This document shows positions 12,180 to 23,483 of a stretch of 64,000 nt of DNA, piece after piece. Every line of letters begins with the position of its first letter. Within the stretch, counting starts at the first letter, position 1. Below the pieces are notes generated by a model that searched no databases, had not been told where the DNA came from, and worked only from the letters and a program-made list of their open reading frames with translations. The translations under genes and the position numbers were made by a program. Origin of the DNA: Rodentolepis nana (taxonomy: Eukaryota > Platyhelminthes > Cestoda > Cyclophyllidea > Hymenolepididae); contig UZAE01012055.1 of NCBI GenBank assembly GCA_900617975.1, positions 1 through 64,000 of the forward strand, in the 5' to 3' direction.

Positions 12180-15100
12180 AAACAGCGCGTGCGTATTGAG
12201 CATTTAAAGTGACTCATCCCGTAAGGAGGAGTCAAGCTCCAGTCCCAAATTGATTAAGGCTATGAGAGTTCATTTAAACTTTTAATCCCAGATAACTCCC
12301 CGTCAGAATAAGGATTTTCGGAAAACTTCAGCATATAGGCCACTGGGCCTTCCCCTTCCAGTGCTCTGAATCACTTTAGTACCGATCTATGAGGGCTTTG
12401 GCTAATCGTTCAATTCCCTAACCAGAATAGTATGAAAAGTGCGTTTTAACCAATCAAATTCAAAGGTTAAGTTTTTTCCGCGGGTATACAGTTCAGTAAC
12501 ACAGCAGACCAAAAATTGGCTGAGAGCAGCTCAGCTAGCTCCGCCAAGTGAAATAAACTAGACCGATTTCAGTTCATTGTTTATGCTTACAAAACTTTTA
12601 CTGAATTGAAGGTGGAATTGACATGACCCCCCCCCCAATTCTTTGAACTCGTACACCCACATCCTTTTAACATTAAACAAATTTGAGCTGGTGTATGAAG
12701 GTGACAAGAAAACCCGAATCTCTGCTCTCAAAAATCAACGTAGATTTTCCTATTTCATTTCCTTTCTGAATTTGCTAACTGCGTTATTTAAAGCTATGAA
12801 CGTTTATTTATAATTGGTACTTTAAGCAAGAAAAAGCGGACTTAATCAAAACCAAATAATTAATATTGCTATTAATTAATACAAAAAAATCCATGTTAAA
12901 TATTTTACTTTGAGTTTGTTTAAATGTTTAGCATGGTTGTATTTACCAAAATTTAGAAATATTGTAAGTCTTCAATTAATCGAATATTCATTAAATTATG
13001 AGATTGTAATTAAAACAGAATAATTCAATCCCATTTTACATCTCAGTCTTATTTCAATTCAGAATGAGAACTAAAAGAACACTCTATTTTTTTCACACCA
13101 GACTGTAAATTCGCATTGTCTGGAGCTCTGTAATATGGTGATGTGTAATTGGAAGGGAGAGGAGACAGTGAAAAAGGAGCAAAGAAAATGGATGTGAATA
13201 AATTTAGCAGACTCTCTATTAACCTCTCTCTCTCTCACCGTTCACTTCTCACGAATATCAGCAAACAGCTGAGAACGGTACGTATATCTGAGTTGAATAA
13301 CCACCTCCTACGCAACGCACAAGTATCTTCCCTCTGCTGAAATCCAGTCTTCCTGTTGGAGGTGAATCATGCATATTTTTTGCTCATTAAATTTAAAGTA
13401 CACTTCTTCCACATTTAGGTTTCCGGGGTTGATTGGAATGCGCCATCCCGCAAAGATTTCCAGATGCTAAAAGCTTCAACAACTTAATCAAGATATTAGT
13501 AAATCATGAAATTGGGTTACCAGTTGTTCGATATTAAAGGAGAAGATGTAACGATATAAATTTAAATACTTCCAGATGTTTTTTATGGGAATGAAGTTTC
13601 TTTATTACATAGGTTATTAAATATAATCTTTTCTTGTGTTTCCATAAAATCTTATTACTGGTCAAATTATTGATAACCGTAACTTGCAAACATCTCTCTT
13701 GTAGGTGCACATTGTTAACTATAACAAATATTAGAAGGTAGAATATTCAGAGCTAGGGAGTTGATTCTAACTTGGAATCAGAGCATGGAGATTAGGTGAG
13801 AGGGATAGCTTTGATGAATGCAAATATAAACGAAAAAATAAATTTGAGATTTCTTTTACAACCAAGCTTATGAAAGTCATGCATCTGAGCTATTCCGTTA
13901 ACAACAAGTTTGTCATTTTTAAAGTTAGTAAAATTGAAAAGAAGTGAATATGAGCCAAAATGCTGATGTTTCAAACCATTTAAAATGCGCTGAGATCTCT
14001 TTATGGAAAGTAATGCCAGCACATCTTGAGTGAGTGGAACGAGACGCTCGTATGGAATCCTCGGAATCTGCTACCACTTTTAATGAACGCGTTAATCAGT
14101 GAGATTTACAATGAACTATAATGATTGCATACAATTGGAAATGGTTTTATGATCACTAACTTGTCAGAATTGAATTTGACAGCTTCACTCCCTGAGTGTG
14201 ACTTCCGCAAAACACAAATCCTTCTTTTCATACCTTTCCAAGTCACATTTGAGCTGTCTCTTCAAAAACAGCGGACTTTGAAAGCCATTTTGTAAACGAT
14301 AAAAAGCCTCAGTTTAAATTCAAGAGGTAAATGGAGCAAAATATTTAAACAAGTTCAGAGCAAAAATTCATCGACATTTCCGTTGCCATTATTATCTTCC
14401 ACATGATTTTGACGTCCCGAAAATAAATCTTCATAAATTTTCTAAGATATAAAAGATTGATATCGTCACTATTTCATAATATAGCGCCCATAACTAACTA
14501 GTCATCTAATTTAATAATAATATCTAATTTTTGCTCAATTCCGAAAACAGGATTACTTCTGAGGCAAAATTCCTGTTTAAACTAAATTCACTTTTGAGGT
14601 ACTTAACTTTTCGTTTGACGTTAAAAGAGATTCAGAAGCTCTCGGTCAACTTAAAACAAAATAAGTGGACAAAGAAAAGTTTTAGTACTCCCAAAAGACA
14701 GAGATGACAAAGATACAAATGAAAATTTTATTTAGATTAATTGAAATTAATCGTCCAGACAATGATGGCAACGGTGCTAGTTTTTTTATGAGCTTAGTCA
14801 CGAAATGCTTTATTATAAGAAGGAAAAGTCTGTCGAACGGGTAGCTTTATTCAATGAGCCCGACATATTAAATCTCTGGTGTAAAATCAACATGTTGATT
14901 GTGCAAATGAAACAGTCTTTCGAAGCATTAATTACAATCGATTCAGAAACCAGTCATTAATCAGATAGTTATAATTGCGATCGCCAATTTAGCAAGTAAA
15001 ATGGACACAGCCTAAAGTCTGGGAGAACGTCGAGATATTCGGCTTAGGACATTCTTGATTTAATCTTGCTCAGAACTTTAATATGGCAGCATTTTAAGTT

Positions 15101-15700
15101 ACGTTTAGCTTGTTGATACAGTTAACCACTCGCGATAAGGTCTGATTCAAAATACCGGAGGGGAGGTGGGGGACATTAAAGTCTAATGTAAAATATTGAC
15201 GGTTTTATCATTATCTTCTTCTGCTAAATTGTAAGTCTGTAAGCTTTCTTTAAGTGAACCAATGTTTCAAAAAAACTTCACCAGCACAGTTTATTCAACT
15301 CTCCATCAACTTTGCTCAATGTCAGGCCAAAAAATCTTAAAAGCTTTAAATTATGGGCTTTTGATCTTGTCTGTCTACCCGAGATATTAGCCACGTTTAT
15401 TAAATAATTTTAGCGGTTCCATTTTGCATCTAAAACCTCAAAGCCCTCCAATCGGCACTAATGTATAAATCACTTTAAATTTAGAGAGTTTTATAATTTT
15501 TAGTAATTATATATACATATATTACTCATAGTTTAAATAAACCTCTTCAGTAGATATAGTTACATGTTTTTCAAAACAGTTTCTTATGTTGTGAATTAAT
15601 GCTGCAACTGTTTGTGCCCAGAACCCACTAACTTGTATTTTGATATAAATAAGGCTGTTTTCAAAATAAACCACCAACAATTTTAACCAATATAACTTAC

Positions 15701-15871
15701 CCGTGACCAAAAATCTAACATTGGTTAGGTCGATGGGTACGCTGTCTTTGTACCATCTGACAAGGGGAGTAGGGTCACCTTGTGTTCGGCATTCCAGTTC
15801 CACATTGTCGTTCTTTTTGGCAACAATTACGGAGAAAACATTGAGAAATCGAGGGAAGCCCGGGGGAGCCG
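15701..15871 (-). CDS. LAR-like RPTP exon: first half of Ig domain 2
   Basis: The acceptor ends AATTTTAG and the donor is ACGG|GTAAGT. The exon is 171 nt, phase 1 in and out, covering codons 179-236. It encodes AAPPGFPRFLNVFSVIVAKK, then VELECRTQGDPTPLVRWYKD and SVPIDLTNVRFLVT, with C206 and W218. This is the A-D strand half of Ig2 and aligns with the vertebrate LAR stretch PPGFPSI...C..GGNPDPEISWFKDFLPVD. The PPGFP linker between Ig1 and Ig2 is characteristic of the family. The following intron is 7 kb. Confidence 0.9.
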
Positions 15872-18800
15872 CTAAAATTGTAAACAGTATTGTTACCACC
15901 CCCCAGAAAGAAGCTTTGTTTCCAAGTTAGCTCACATCAGGTATTAGTTATGCAATGAACAAGTTTCACCAATGAATCTTTTAAACTCGTACGCTTAGAA
16001 AAAAGTGCAGGAGCAGCTAGTTTGCAAAGAAATAACAAAAATATAATTAAATTTAACCCATAATTTGTGTAATGTATTACAGGTTCACAAGATGCTTTAA
16101 TCTTCGAATTCATTGTCTCCATGCCTTTGCCAATTGGTACCCAAGTCGTACCTTCGATAAGACATCGACTCACCATTTCCTTTGTGCTAAATGGAATTTT
16201 CACTAAAAATTTTAAGAGGATTCTTTGCAATGAAAAAATACTATACATTGAATCCTCTTTCAATATTAAGAAGCCCAATAATTCCTTCTAATGTTGCAAT
16301 ATTTTGAAGTAAGCACTTGAAATCCTTGAAGAAGTACATGTTTAATTACATTTTAATTTAATCATTCTACATAAATCTTGTAGCAGCTATTCACTTTGGA
16401 AAATATCCATCAAATTTTTGGTATATCTCCGCTATTTTAATGGTCTGATCCCCAATGTTCTCCTGAAAAGTGCTGATGATCTATGACCTCTTATCTTACA
16501 TGACCTTTTATGAGTATTTTTTGACGCCCTTCAATGCAGGTACTACTTTCCTTGTGTCCTTTCCGTGGAAAAGTTGGGTGTTAAGAGTTACATAAATCAG
16601 TTGAATATGGCCCAGATCTGCTGTACTTTACACAGTTTTGTGGAAATTTTATGAACATATTATGATTCAAGGACTTTGGTCAATACATATAGATAATAGT
16701 TGTTCCGATATGCCTGTAGACAAATTTCAGAAATAATGTCATTACTGCAAGCATCACACGTGCCTTAGACATTCAAACACGAAATCCACGTTGGATACTT
16801 GAGAATGTTTCAGCTATATGCAAATATAACCATTCACTAACCATCTATGGCAAGTATTTTCCCATCATGTCAAGAAGAGGAAATAACTCAGTACTTGGTT
16901 GAATCAGCTCCCACTTCTTTGCTCTTGTAAATATCAATTAGTTCAATGTCTCCCCAAATTAGAGGTTTCGGATATTCGGTCCTTTAGTAGTTTCTAGTGC
17001 ATATATTCTTCAACAAATGATTAATCTAAATAGTTAATTGCAAAAGGACAAACAATAAACCTTGGTTAAAACAGAAAAATGGGTAGTAAGAAAAGTTTTT
17101 CCCTTTCATTAAATTTATAAAAATACACAATTCAATCATTCCTTATTGAACTATGCGTAGAATGAGGATTCAGATTCGAGTCAATAATTTTGAAATAAAT
17201 TGAGATTATTCCACTAAGTTGGTTCACTGGAAATAACTCAAAGCGATAAATATGACAGAATGAAAAGAACTGAGTGAAATCGTTACTCGATTCCGTTGAT
17301 ATGCTCTTAGATTTGCTATCAGGGTGTTGAGATCTGCCTAAAATCCTATTAAAGTCCAAATGCCTAACTATCTATCTTGTTTTGACTTCAAATGAAGTTT
17401 CAGTGCTTTTAAAGGCGTTTTTAGGTTTCATCATTTTTGCCTATCATACTATGGCAATATCCAGTGAAATTATTAATTATGTACGATTTGCAGTCGTTTT
17501 ATTTGCTAGTATAACAGCAGTATAAAGGAAGTATTTTAAGTCCCTAATTTTATTAACAGCAGATCTTTTAATTGCATTATTGTTCTGACGGAGAATTGAA
17601 AGAGTATTGGAGTTCAACAATCAGAAGAAGAGCTCCAAACTACTTTGAAAAGTCCAAATAGTCGACGAACCTAGCTCTACACCCCCCCCCCCAATTGGAT
17701 TTTGGAAGGAAAACCCTGCGTTACATGCTCAGATCGATAAAATCAATGGGAGTTAGAGATTGTTCTTTAATGAAATTCCGAACTGCTTAAGTGTCATATA
17801 AACTCTTTCATAATGTCCAATTTTTACACAGAAAACCGAATTTATATTTTAGGTTTTTAGTGCAACTTTGCTATCAACCTGAAAATAAGCAATACAGAGT
17901 TGATCCAGCCAAGTCTGAAAACATGGTGAGTTATATATGCAGCGGCTTTTTTTAAGATCGAAAAATGAGATACGGACCATCATGAACCATAATAAATGTG
18001 CATATTCTTCAGATGGTTACCATTAACAACTACAAACAAACTATCTTTAAATGTGTGCAAAATGTGAAGAACTTCCATCGATGGAATATAAAAGCTGGAA
18101 CTTCATTCAGAATAAGCAAAATGCTTCACGAATTTGTGGGGCTCTAAAGAACACATACATGACTCCTAACTCTGTAGTGCACTAACTGTGAGATTGTGAT
18201 TTGTAACGTTTGACCTTGATTTGGTATATTTAATTAAACATTTTTTCTATTCGCTCGGCTCAGACGCCCGCTCGCTTACCACCACATTGTCAACCCTTCT
18301 TCACATTCACCCCTCTTTATTTCACTTCTTTGTCTTTTACAATAATAAGTATAAGAATTCGTATGAGAATATTTCAGAACCAATCGCGTATAAAATACAG
18401 CAAACAGTTGTCTACCTTTAAGGAACCCCAAAACTTGAAGGGAGGCTATCATCATGGCAATCATCGGAACACTAAGATGTAATATTAGCCATTCTTCAAT
18501 ATTTTTTGCAATTCGGCTTGTACTAACTGTGCCTCATATACACACTTCAACACTGTTTCATTTTTTTCTTTTAGTTCAGAAATAAGTTTTCTTATTCTGT
18601 ACTGCATGGTGCACTGATCAAATTCAAACTACTTTGAACATAGTCTTAAAAAGCTTTTTGGACGTCATCACGTTAACACCAGAAGTATGCTCTTTAACAA
18701 AGCAAGTTATAAGCATTATTGATTATTTGCACCACAAGTAATTGTTTCTGAGTTGAAGTGAAAACAACAATCACTTCAAACGAGACATTTTTATTTGCTC

Positions 18801-19245
18801 CCGGTCTATACGACTAATCCTAATCATTTAGTCACCATTAGAAATCTGTGCTTATACTGTTACATCCAAATGCCGAACACTGTAAGGAAAACGTTTTCTA
18901 AAGCCTACTGTATTATGGAAGTGGATGCGTGAATTTTTCAAGAATGAAATGAAAATTGTATCACTCTCATTACTGGAGAGGTTTAATCAGTACCAATATC
19001 CATTCTGCTTACTGGGTGTTCACGGATGGGCGTCAAATCCGTAAACTCGGATTTCACAGCCAACCACTATGAATACCGCGCAACCGATGTCCTAAATATT
19101 GAATAAGGCCTCAAACAAACAAAGCCGAACATTATTTTATTCCTTCCCATCTTTTACTTCCTCAGTGGTCTTATTTTCATCTTTTGATAAAATAGCGTCA
19201 GGTTTCAAATGTCTTGGTTAATATAATCAAAGTTATCATGCATAC
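15872..19245 (-). other. Intron between the Ig1 and Ig2 exons
   Basis: 3.4 kb with an 11-C run at 17682-17692. It holds a speculative signal-like exon at 18416-18464 (see findings); otherwise nothing is seen. Confidence 0.65.
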
Positions 19246-19432
19246 CTTCTTCATTCTGATAGACGAAGAGCCTTGCAGTAGCTTCAGCGTGTCCGAGGGC
19301 ATTCTCAGCTGTACAAACAACCAGAGTTCCATGAAGTGGCGGCAGAGCGTTCGAGATTCGAAGAACTGAACCTCTTGTGATTGTTAAAACTTCTCCAAGT
19401 TGGGGCGATGAAGCAACGGGAAGACCGGAAAC
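19246..19432 (-). CDS. LAR-like RPTP exon: second half of Ig domain 1
   Basis: The acceptor ends CTTTTTAG and the donor is GAAG|GTATG. The exon is 187 nt, phase 0 in and phase 1 out, covering codons 117-179. It encodes VSGLPVASSPQLGEVLTITR, GSVLRISNALPPLHGTL and VVCTAENALGHAEATARLFV. GSVLRI and the C156-containing VCTAEN.LG...ATA.L.V match the C-terminal half of LAR Ig1. Between the C-strand Trp and VLRI there are 23 residues, the same number as in vertebrate LAR, yet the lysine cluster of that loop is absent. The Tyr before the second Cys is replaced by Val. Confidence 0.88.
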
Positions 19433-20767
19433 CTAAAAAGTGTCAAAAGGACAAACGTGCTGTAAAAATACAATAAATAATCCCGAAATAATCCAACACT
19501 GATTTTGAATTAAATCATCACCAGGAGGGGGAGGGGGGTAGACGATGTAATTTATGTCTTGTTTATGGTAAAATAGCAGTCTCCTTAGTTGGATAACATT
19601 AAAATAACAGCAAATGGGCACCTTTAATTACTAACAAAGAATTTACAAAACACGGGAGGATATAAGTGTTAAATTGAAAAGAAGAAATAGGACCAGATTA
19701 TCAGCACAATAACTAACCGAGTTCTTGCCTTTATTGAGTATTCAATACGGACTTTAGGTGGTAACGTGGGGTTTGAAAATCATTGCTCACTTTGCTTCCA
19801 AAATGAAATGAATTAGTTTATTACTTGCTGAAGAATCTGCTAAAGTTAGTTAGAGAGACAGTCGTAAATGATTTATTTGATTACATTAATTTCGGGAAAA
19901 CTGCCAGGTCTTCATTTGGACATTTGTGACAGGCGCGTAAAGAATCGTGATGCTGAATTAGAATAAAATCAGTCAACGCAGGTTAAAATGTGCTTTTTGA
20001 AACTGCAAGCTGATCTATTTAGAAAACGCAGAAATTTACACTAAAATTTTTTTCTTAAGTGCAGATGGGACCACCACAGTAGCGGTACAGAAAATTCATG
20101 GTGCTTGAAATGCAGATCACTGTGAAGAACTCCATCCCCACAATTTTTGGATAACATTCTAAGGATTGGCTCATTAAAAATTTCGAAAAACGCATCTCTT
20201 CGTATAAAAATCTAGTGAAGATGCACTTGCTCAGATTAACACAAAGACCACCAAGAATTTTCCAACAATGCTCAAACGAGATAAGAAGTTATAAGTGAAT
20301 GCGTGAACTAAAACATCATTAATTTAATCTTTAATCGTATAACTATTTGAGTTATTTTATGGAGAACCATTTCCTACCCAACCTTTATATTAGAAAATGC
20401 CATTATGTAGAAGGCTGAAGTGGAGTGTGGTGGTTTTACTTAAGTCGGTGTTATAACGTGGGAGAAGTAAATGAGGATTTTTCTCTTTTGAAGTAATTAC
20501 TAGATTGGGAAGAGATTAATTGAAGAAGTGCACGAAATTGTCATAAAATTAGATAAACTGAGCATAGCCTGAGTTGTGAAGAATACCGTTGTATTTTAGC
20601 CAAGGGTCCTACGTATTAGCCACAAAATGATGGAACGCAAATAGCACTATTTCAAAGTTAATTAATGACATCCCCAGCTTCGCCTAGCATGAACCAATTA
20701 GGAGTAAGTTGACGCTCAAAATATTGACCAAGCGGGAAGCGTTGATTGATTGGTACTAACCAAGTGA

Positions 20768-21031
20768 TTATTTAAATATAACGGCGGAACTCGCTAGATT
20801 ATAACACTTTCGAGCTTCACAAGCCACATCACTATATAAATCGCCATAAATCATTGCAAGGAAAACAGCCATTACCAAAACGCAGAGCAAAAAGCGGCCA
20901 GCTTTGCGAGTTTTACCGCGATAGAGACTTAAAGGAGGGCTTTTTCCCTCTCTAGCTACGGCTTCCGATATTTTGCAGTCTTTCTTCTTTACTGATAGCT
21001 GATAAGAACGTTTGCTGAGTAGCTGTTTGCA
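20768..21031 (-). pseudogene. Fragment resembling the N-terminus of an M13 (neprilysin/ECE-like) metallopeptidase
   Basis: An 87-residue open stretch followed by TAA sits in the intron between the two Ig1 exons, on the same strand. It has a basic cytoplasm-like segment (LSVKKKDCK, then YRGKTRKAGR), one hydrophobic membrane segment (FLLCVLVMAVFLAMIY) and then GDLYSDVACEARKCYNLASS. A type II anchor followed about ten residues later by C-x4-C and a small-residue helix is how M13 ectopeptidases such as neprilysin (ICKSSDC) and ECE-1 begin. Upstream a long poly-C tract ends in CAG, which could be an acceptor. No good donor is present before the stop, and I found no CGGW, HExxH or ExxxD segments elsewhere. 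It is either a stray gene fragment or an exon whose borders I cannot see. A chance signal-anchor ORF is not excluded. Confidence 0.4.
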
Positions 21032-21033
21032 CT

Positions 21034-21067
21034 GGGGGGGGGGGGGGGGGGGTATGGGGGCGGGNNN
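21034..21067. repeat. Poly-G tract and 3-base assembly gap
   Basis: Nineteen consecutive G (21034-21052), then TATGGGGGCGGG and NNN at 21065-21067, followed by GGGGGCGGGAGGG. The true length is uncertain. Confidence 0.9.
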
Positions 21068-23333
21068 GGGGGCGGGAGGGAGCAAAGTATACGGCTAACA
21101 ATAAGCCCACTTCCTCTCCGTGATAAATCATTTTGTAATTGCCAGTTTTGGACAAAATATGGCTATATAATAAGTTAAGTTGCTCAAGTGAAACTTCGGG
21201 AGATTTTTAGTTGATTGAAGTTAACTTATAACTACTCGAAAGTATTTCGTTACGAAAGAGGGAGTTATTAATTTCCTTTGAAATATTGAGAGGTTGACGA
21301 GTAGGAACGTGTGCAATACCCACTGGCGAATCATAGCTATTAACACAAGAGGGAAGGCAAAATTGGGTTTCGTTCATCTAAAATTTTCAATATTTTTTCG
21401 GTTTTGTTTACTAGCCTCCTCCTCCTGCCAACCTCAATGAACTTGAGACCGATAAACCCCAATTTTTTTAATCACATTTTTGTGAAAGCTGGCAAAACGG
21501 ATCATGGTCAAGGCACATCATTGGCTACGATTTTCTTTATCCACATATCCAGCAGTGTGCATCCAGCTAATGCGTACATTTAGTTGACCTCATAACCAAC
21601 ACAAGATAACATTATTATACTAATGAAGTTTGACCTGAGGGCAAATAATCATATACGGCAAGGGAAGCCATTTTATCGGAAGAACATTGTCCCACTTCCT
21701 TTGTGAAGCCGTGGCTTAGCGGTTTCATTAAAGAGTTTTGTGTAACTCGGTGCACAGCCAGTTACCAGAGTGGATAAGCTCCTTGGCTAATTGTGAATAA
21801 TAATAATAATATGAGTGGAAGTATTTGCATTTCTCGTCAGAGAGTTTGCATACTAATTCCTCACTACCCAATTTGAACATTGAGAGACTCTTTGCGAAAA
21901 GAGAGTGGCCGGGGGGGGGGGTTACTTTGCTAAATACACGGAAGTTGAATATCAGAAGAACGACATAGTCCTATTCTCAAATGAAAATTGTTACGTCTCT
22001 TTCGATTGGTCGAATACTTAAGGGGTATTAATTTACACAAATTTCATGCAATGCGTTACATGCCGCCTTCTTAACTATCAAACCACTTCATATTGCCTAC
22101 TGAGTTTCTTTTATTTAATTTTATTTGAAAAGTTGAAAAATATCCGCCATCATTACTAACCGGCGATTAGTCTGTTATTTTTGTACAATTCAAATGATAC
22201 ATTGAAAAACCTGTACTATCAGTATTATGAAAAAAATAATAATTGTAACAAATATCTGCACAGCTAAAGTTTCAGTATTAAAAAAGAGCAGTGAAATTAC
22301 TAATTTAAGCAACTAGATCAAAACCTTGTGACTATCATTGTAACCACCCAGTGCTCGGAATATGAATTTCTGCCACAGAATATGTTGATAACTCAAGACA
22401 AGTCTTTTTCTATTCTAAGTGAATATTCATATCTTGGAGAATACCTAACATCCGATGTATTCCACTATTATCTTGAGGAAATTTTGCTATAAAATCATGT
22501 TATTCTTTCCGTCCAAACAACCGTCAGAACTTCCTTAAATTGCGCTGCCTTCAGTAAATTTACAGCCTAAAGAGTATCTGTATCACATCTTATGGCTATA
22601 TGATATATCAATATGGCTTGATTAAATTTTCAATCAGCTAAGCAATGTGCCCTAAGCAAAGGGGAACTAGATGCCAGACAATGACGTTTGAATCCTTGTG
22701 CGGTAAACAGTGCATATGGAATAACGGGTATACAGTGTCCTCGAGGACCTTGAAATGGAGATAAGCAAGGCTCTTATAATATCCTTGCAATTATTATTTC
22801 ACTCCTTCAACCCTTGTTTTGCTCAGCATGTTGCTCATTTCTAGACGCTTTATCGTGATCGAAAGTAGAGTATTTTCTTAAGTTAATTGCGAAATATAAA
22901 TAAATAAGGGATTTTTGACACTCATATACAGTTCTATTTTCCATAATTGAGGTGAATAAAAATCGTAAACACATTTATTTCCCAAAACTATTTCTGAACA
23001 CTTTCTTACGCTCTCGAGTTAGTTACTCATCTGATGTCTCACGGCATGAGACTCAATGTCATCACTTTCACCTCTAATTTCTATCATTGGCGGGAAGCCA
23101 TCATTTAAACTGCTTTGGCCAATTTTGTAAACACTACATAAATGAGATAAATGCGAGCATTTTGGACATTAAATCTTGTTCACGAAACGTACAACTTCAT
23201 CAACTATCAATACGACTATAAGTAAACACAGAAATAATTTCGAAGCCCCATGTAACTAAGCTAACACATATTGCCAGGGGAGAGAGCGACTTGCTCAACG
23301 GTTTTAGTTTCATTAGGTTTTGAAAAACTTTAA

Positions 23334-23356
23334 TACACAGCTGTTACAGCTGTGTA
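23334..23356. repeat. Perfect 10-bp palindrome with 3-base loop
   Basis: TACACAGCTG-TTA-CAGCTGTGTA, with two CAGCTG E-box cores. It starts about 18 bases inside the intron after the donor of the first Ig1 exon. Confidence 0.85.
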
Positions 23357-23373
23357 GTAACATCTAGACTTAC

Positions 23374-23483
23374 AGTCCATTGTACTCTTGGCGATGGGTT
23401 ACCCTCCACCATGCAGACGAAGATCACGGGCTGTCCGGAGATGACGGACTCCGATTTGAGTTGTTGGACTATCCGAGGCTTTT
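23374..23483 (-). CDS. LAR-like RPTP exon: first half of Ig domain 1
   Basis: The acceptor ends AATTTACAG and the donor is ACT|GTAAGT. The exon is 110 nt, phase 1 in and phase 0 out, covering codons 80-116. It encodes KPRIVQQLKSESVISGQPVI followed by FVCMVEGNPSPRVQWT, with C103 and W115. The V.SG..V.F.C.V.GNP.P.V.W pattern is the A-C strand half of an I-set Ig domain and fits LAR Ig1 (GLSGG.ASF.CQATG.P.P.I.W). Another open frame runs through the same bases on the plus strand; it is an antisense shadow. Confidence 0.87.

Larger units (their letters stand above)
8642..15700 (-). other. 7-kb intron splitting Ig2
   Basis: The intron is in phase 1 at the position of vertebrate mini-exon A. It contains a C-rich CTCTCCCCCCG repeat (9461-9502), a ten-C run (12627-12636) and a small inverted repeat (12154-12325). 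I found no convincing mini-exon. Confidence 0.65.
19433..23373 (-). other. Intron inside Ig1
   Basis: 3.9 kb, phase 0. It contains the M13-like fragment (20768-21031), a 19-G run next to a 3-base gap (21034-21067), an 11-G run (21911-21921) and a palindrome close to the donor (23334-23356). Confidence 0.65.

Noticed and set aside
21705..21780. GTGGCTTAGCGG, which looks like a tRNA A box
   Set aside because: No matching B box or cloverleaf could be drawn in the following 70 bases.
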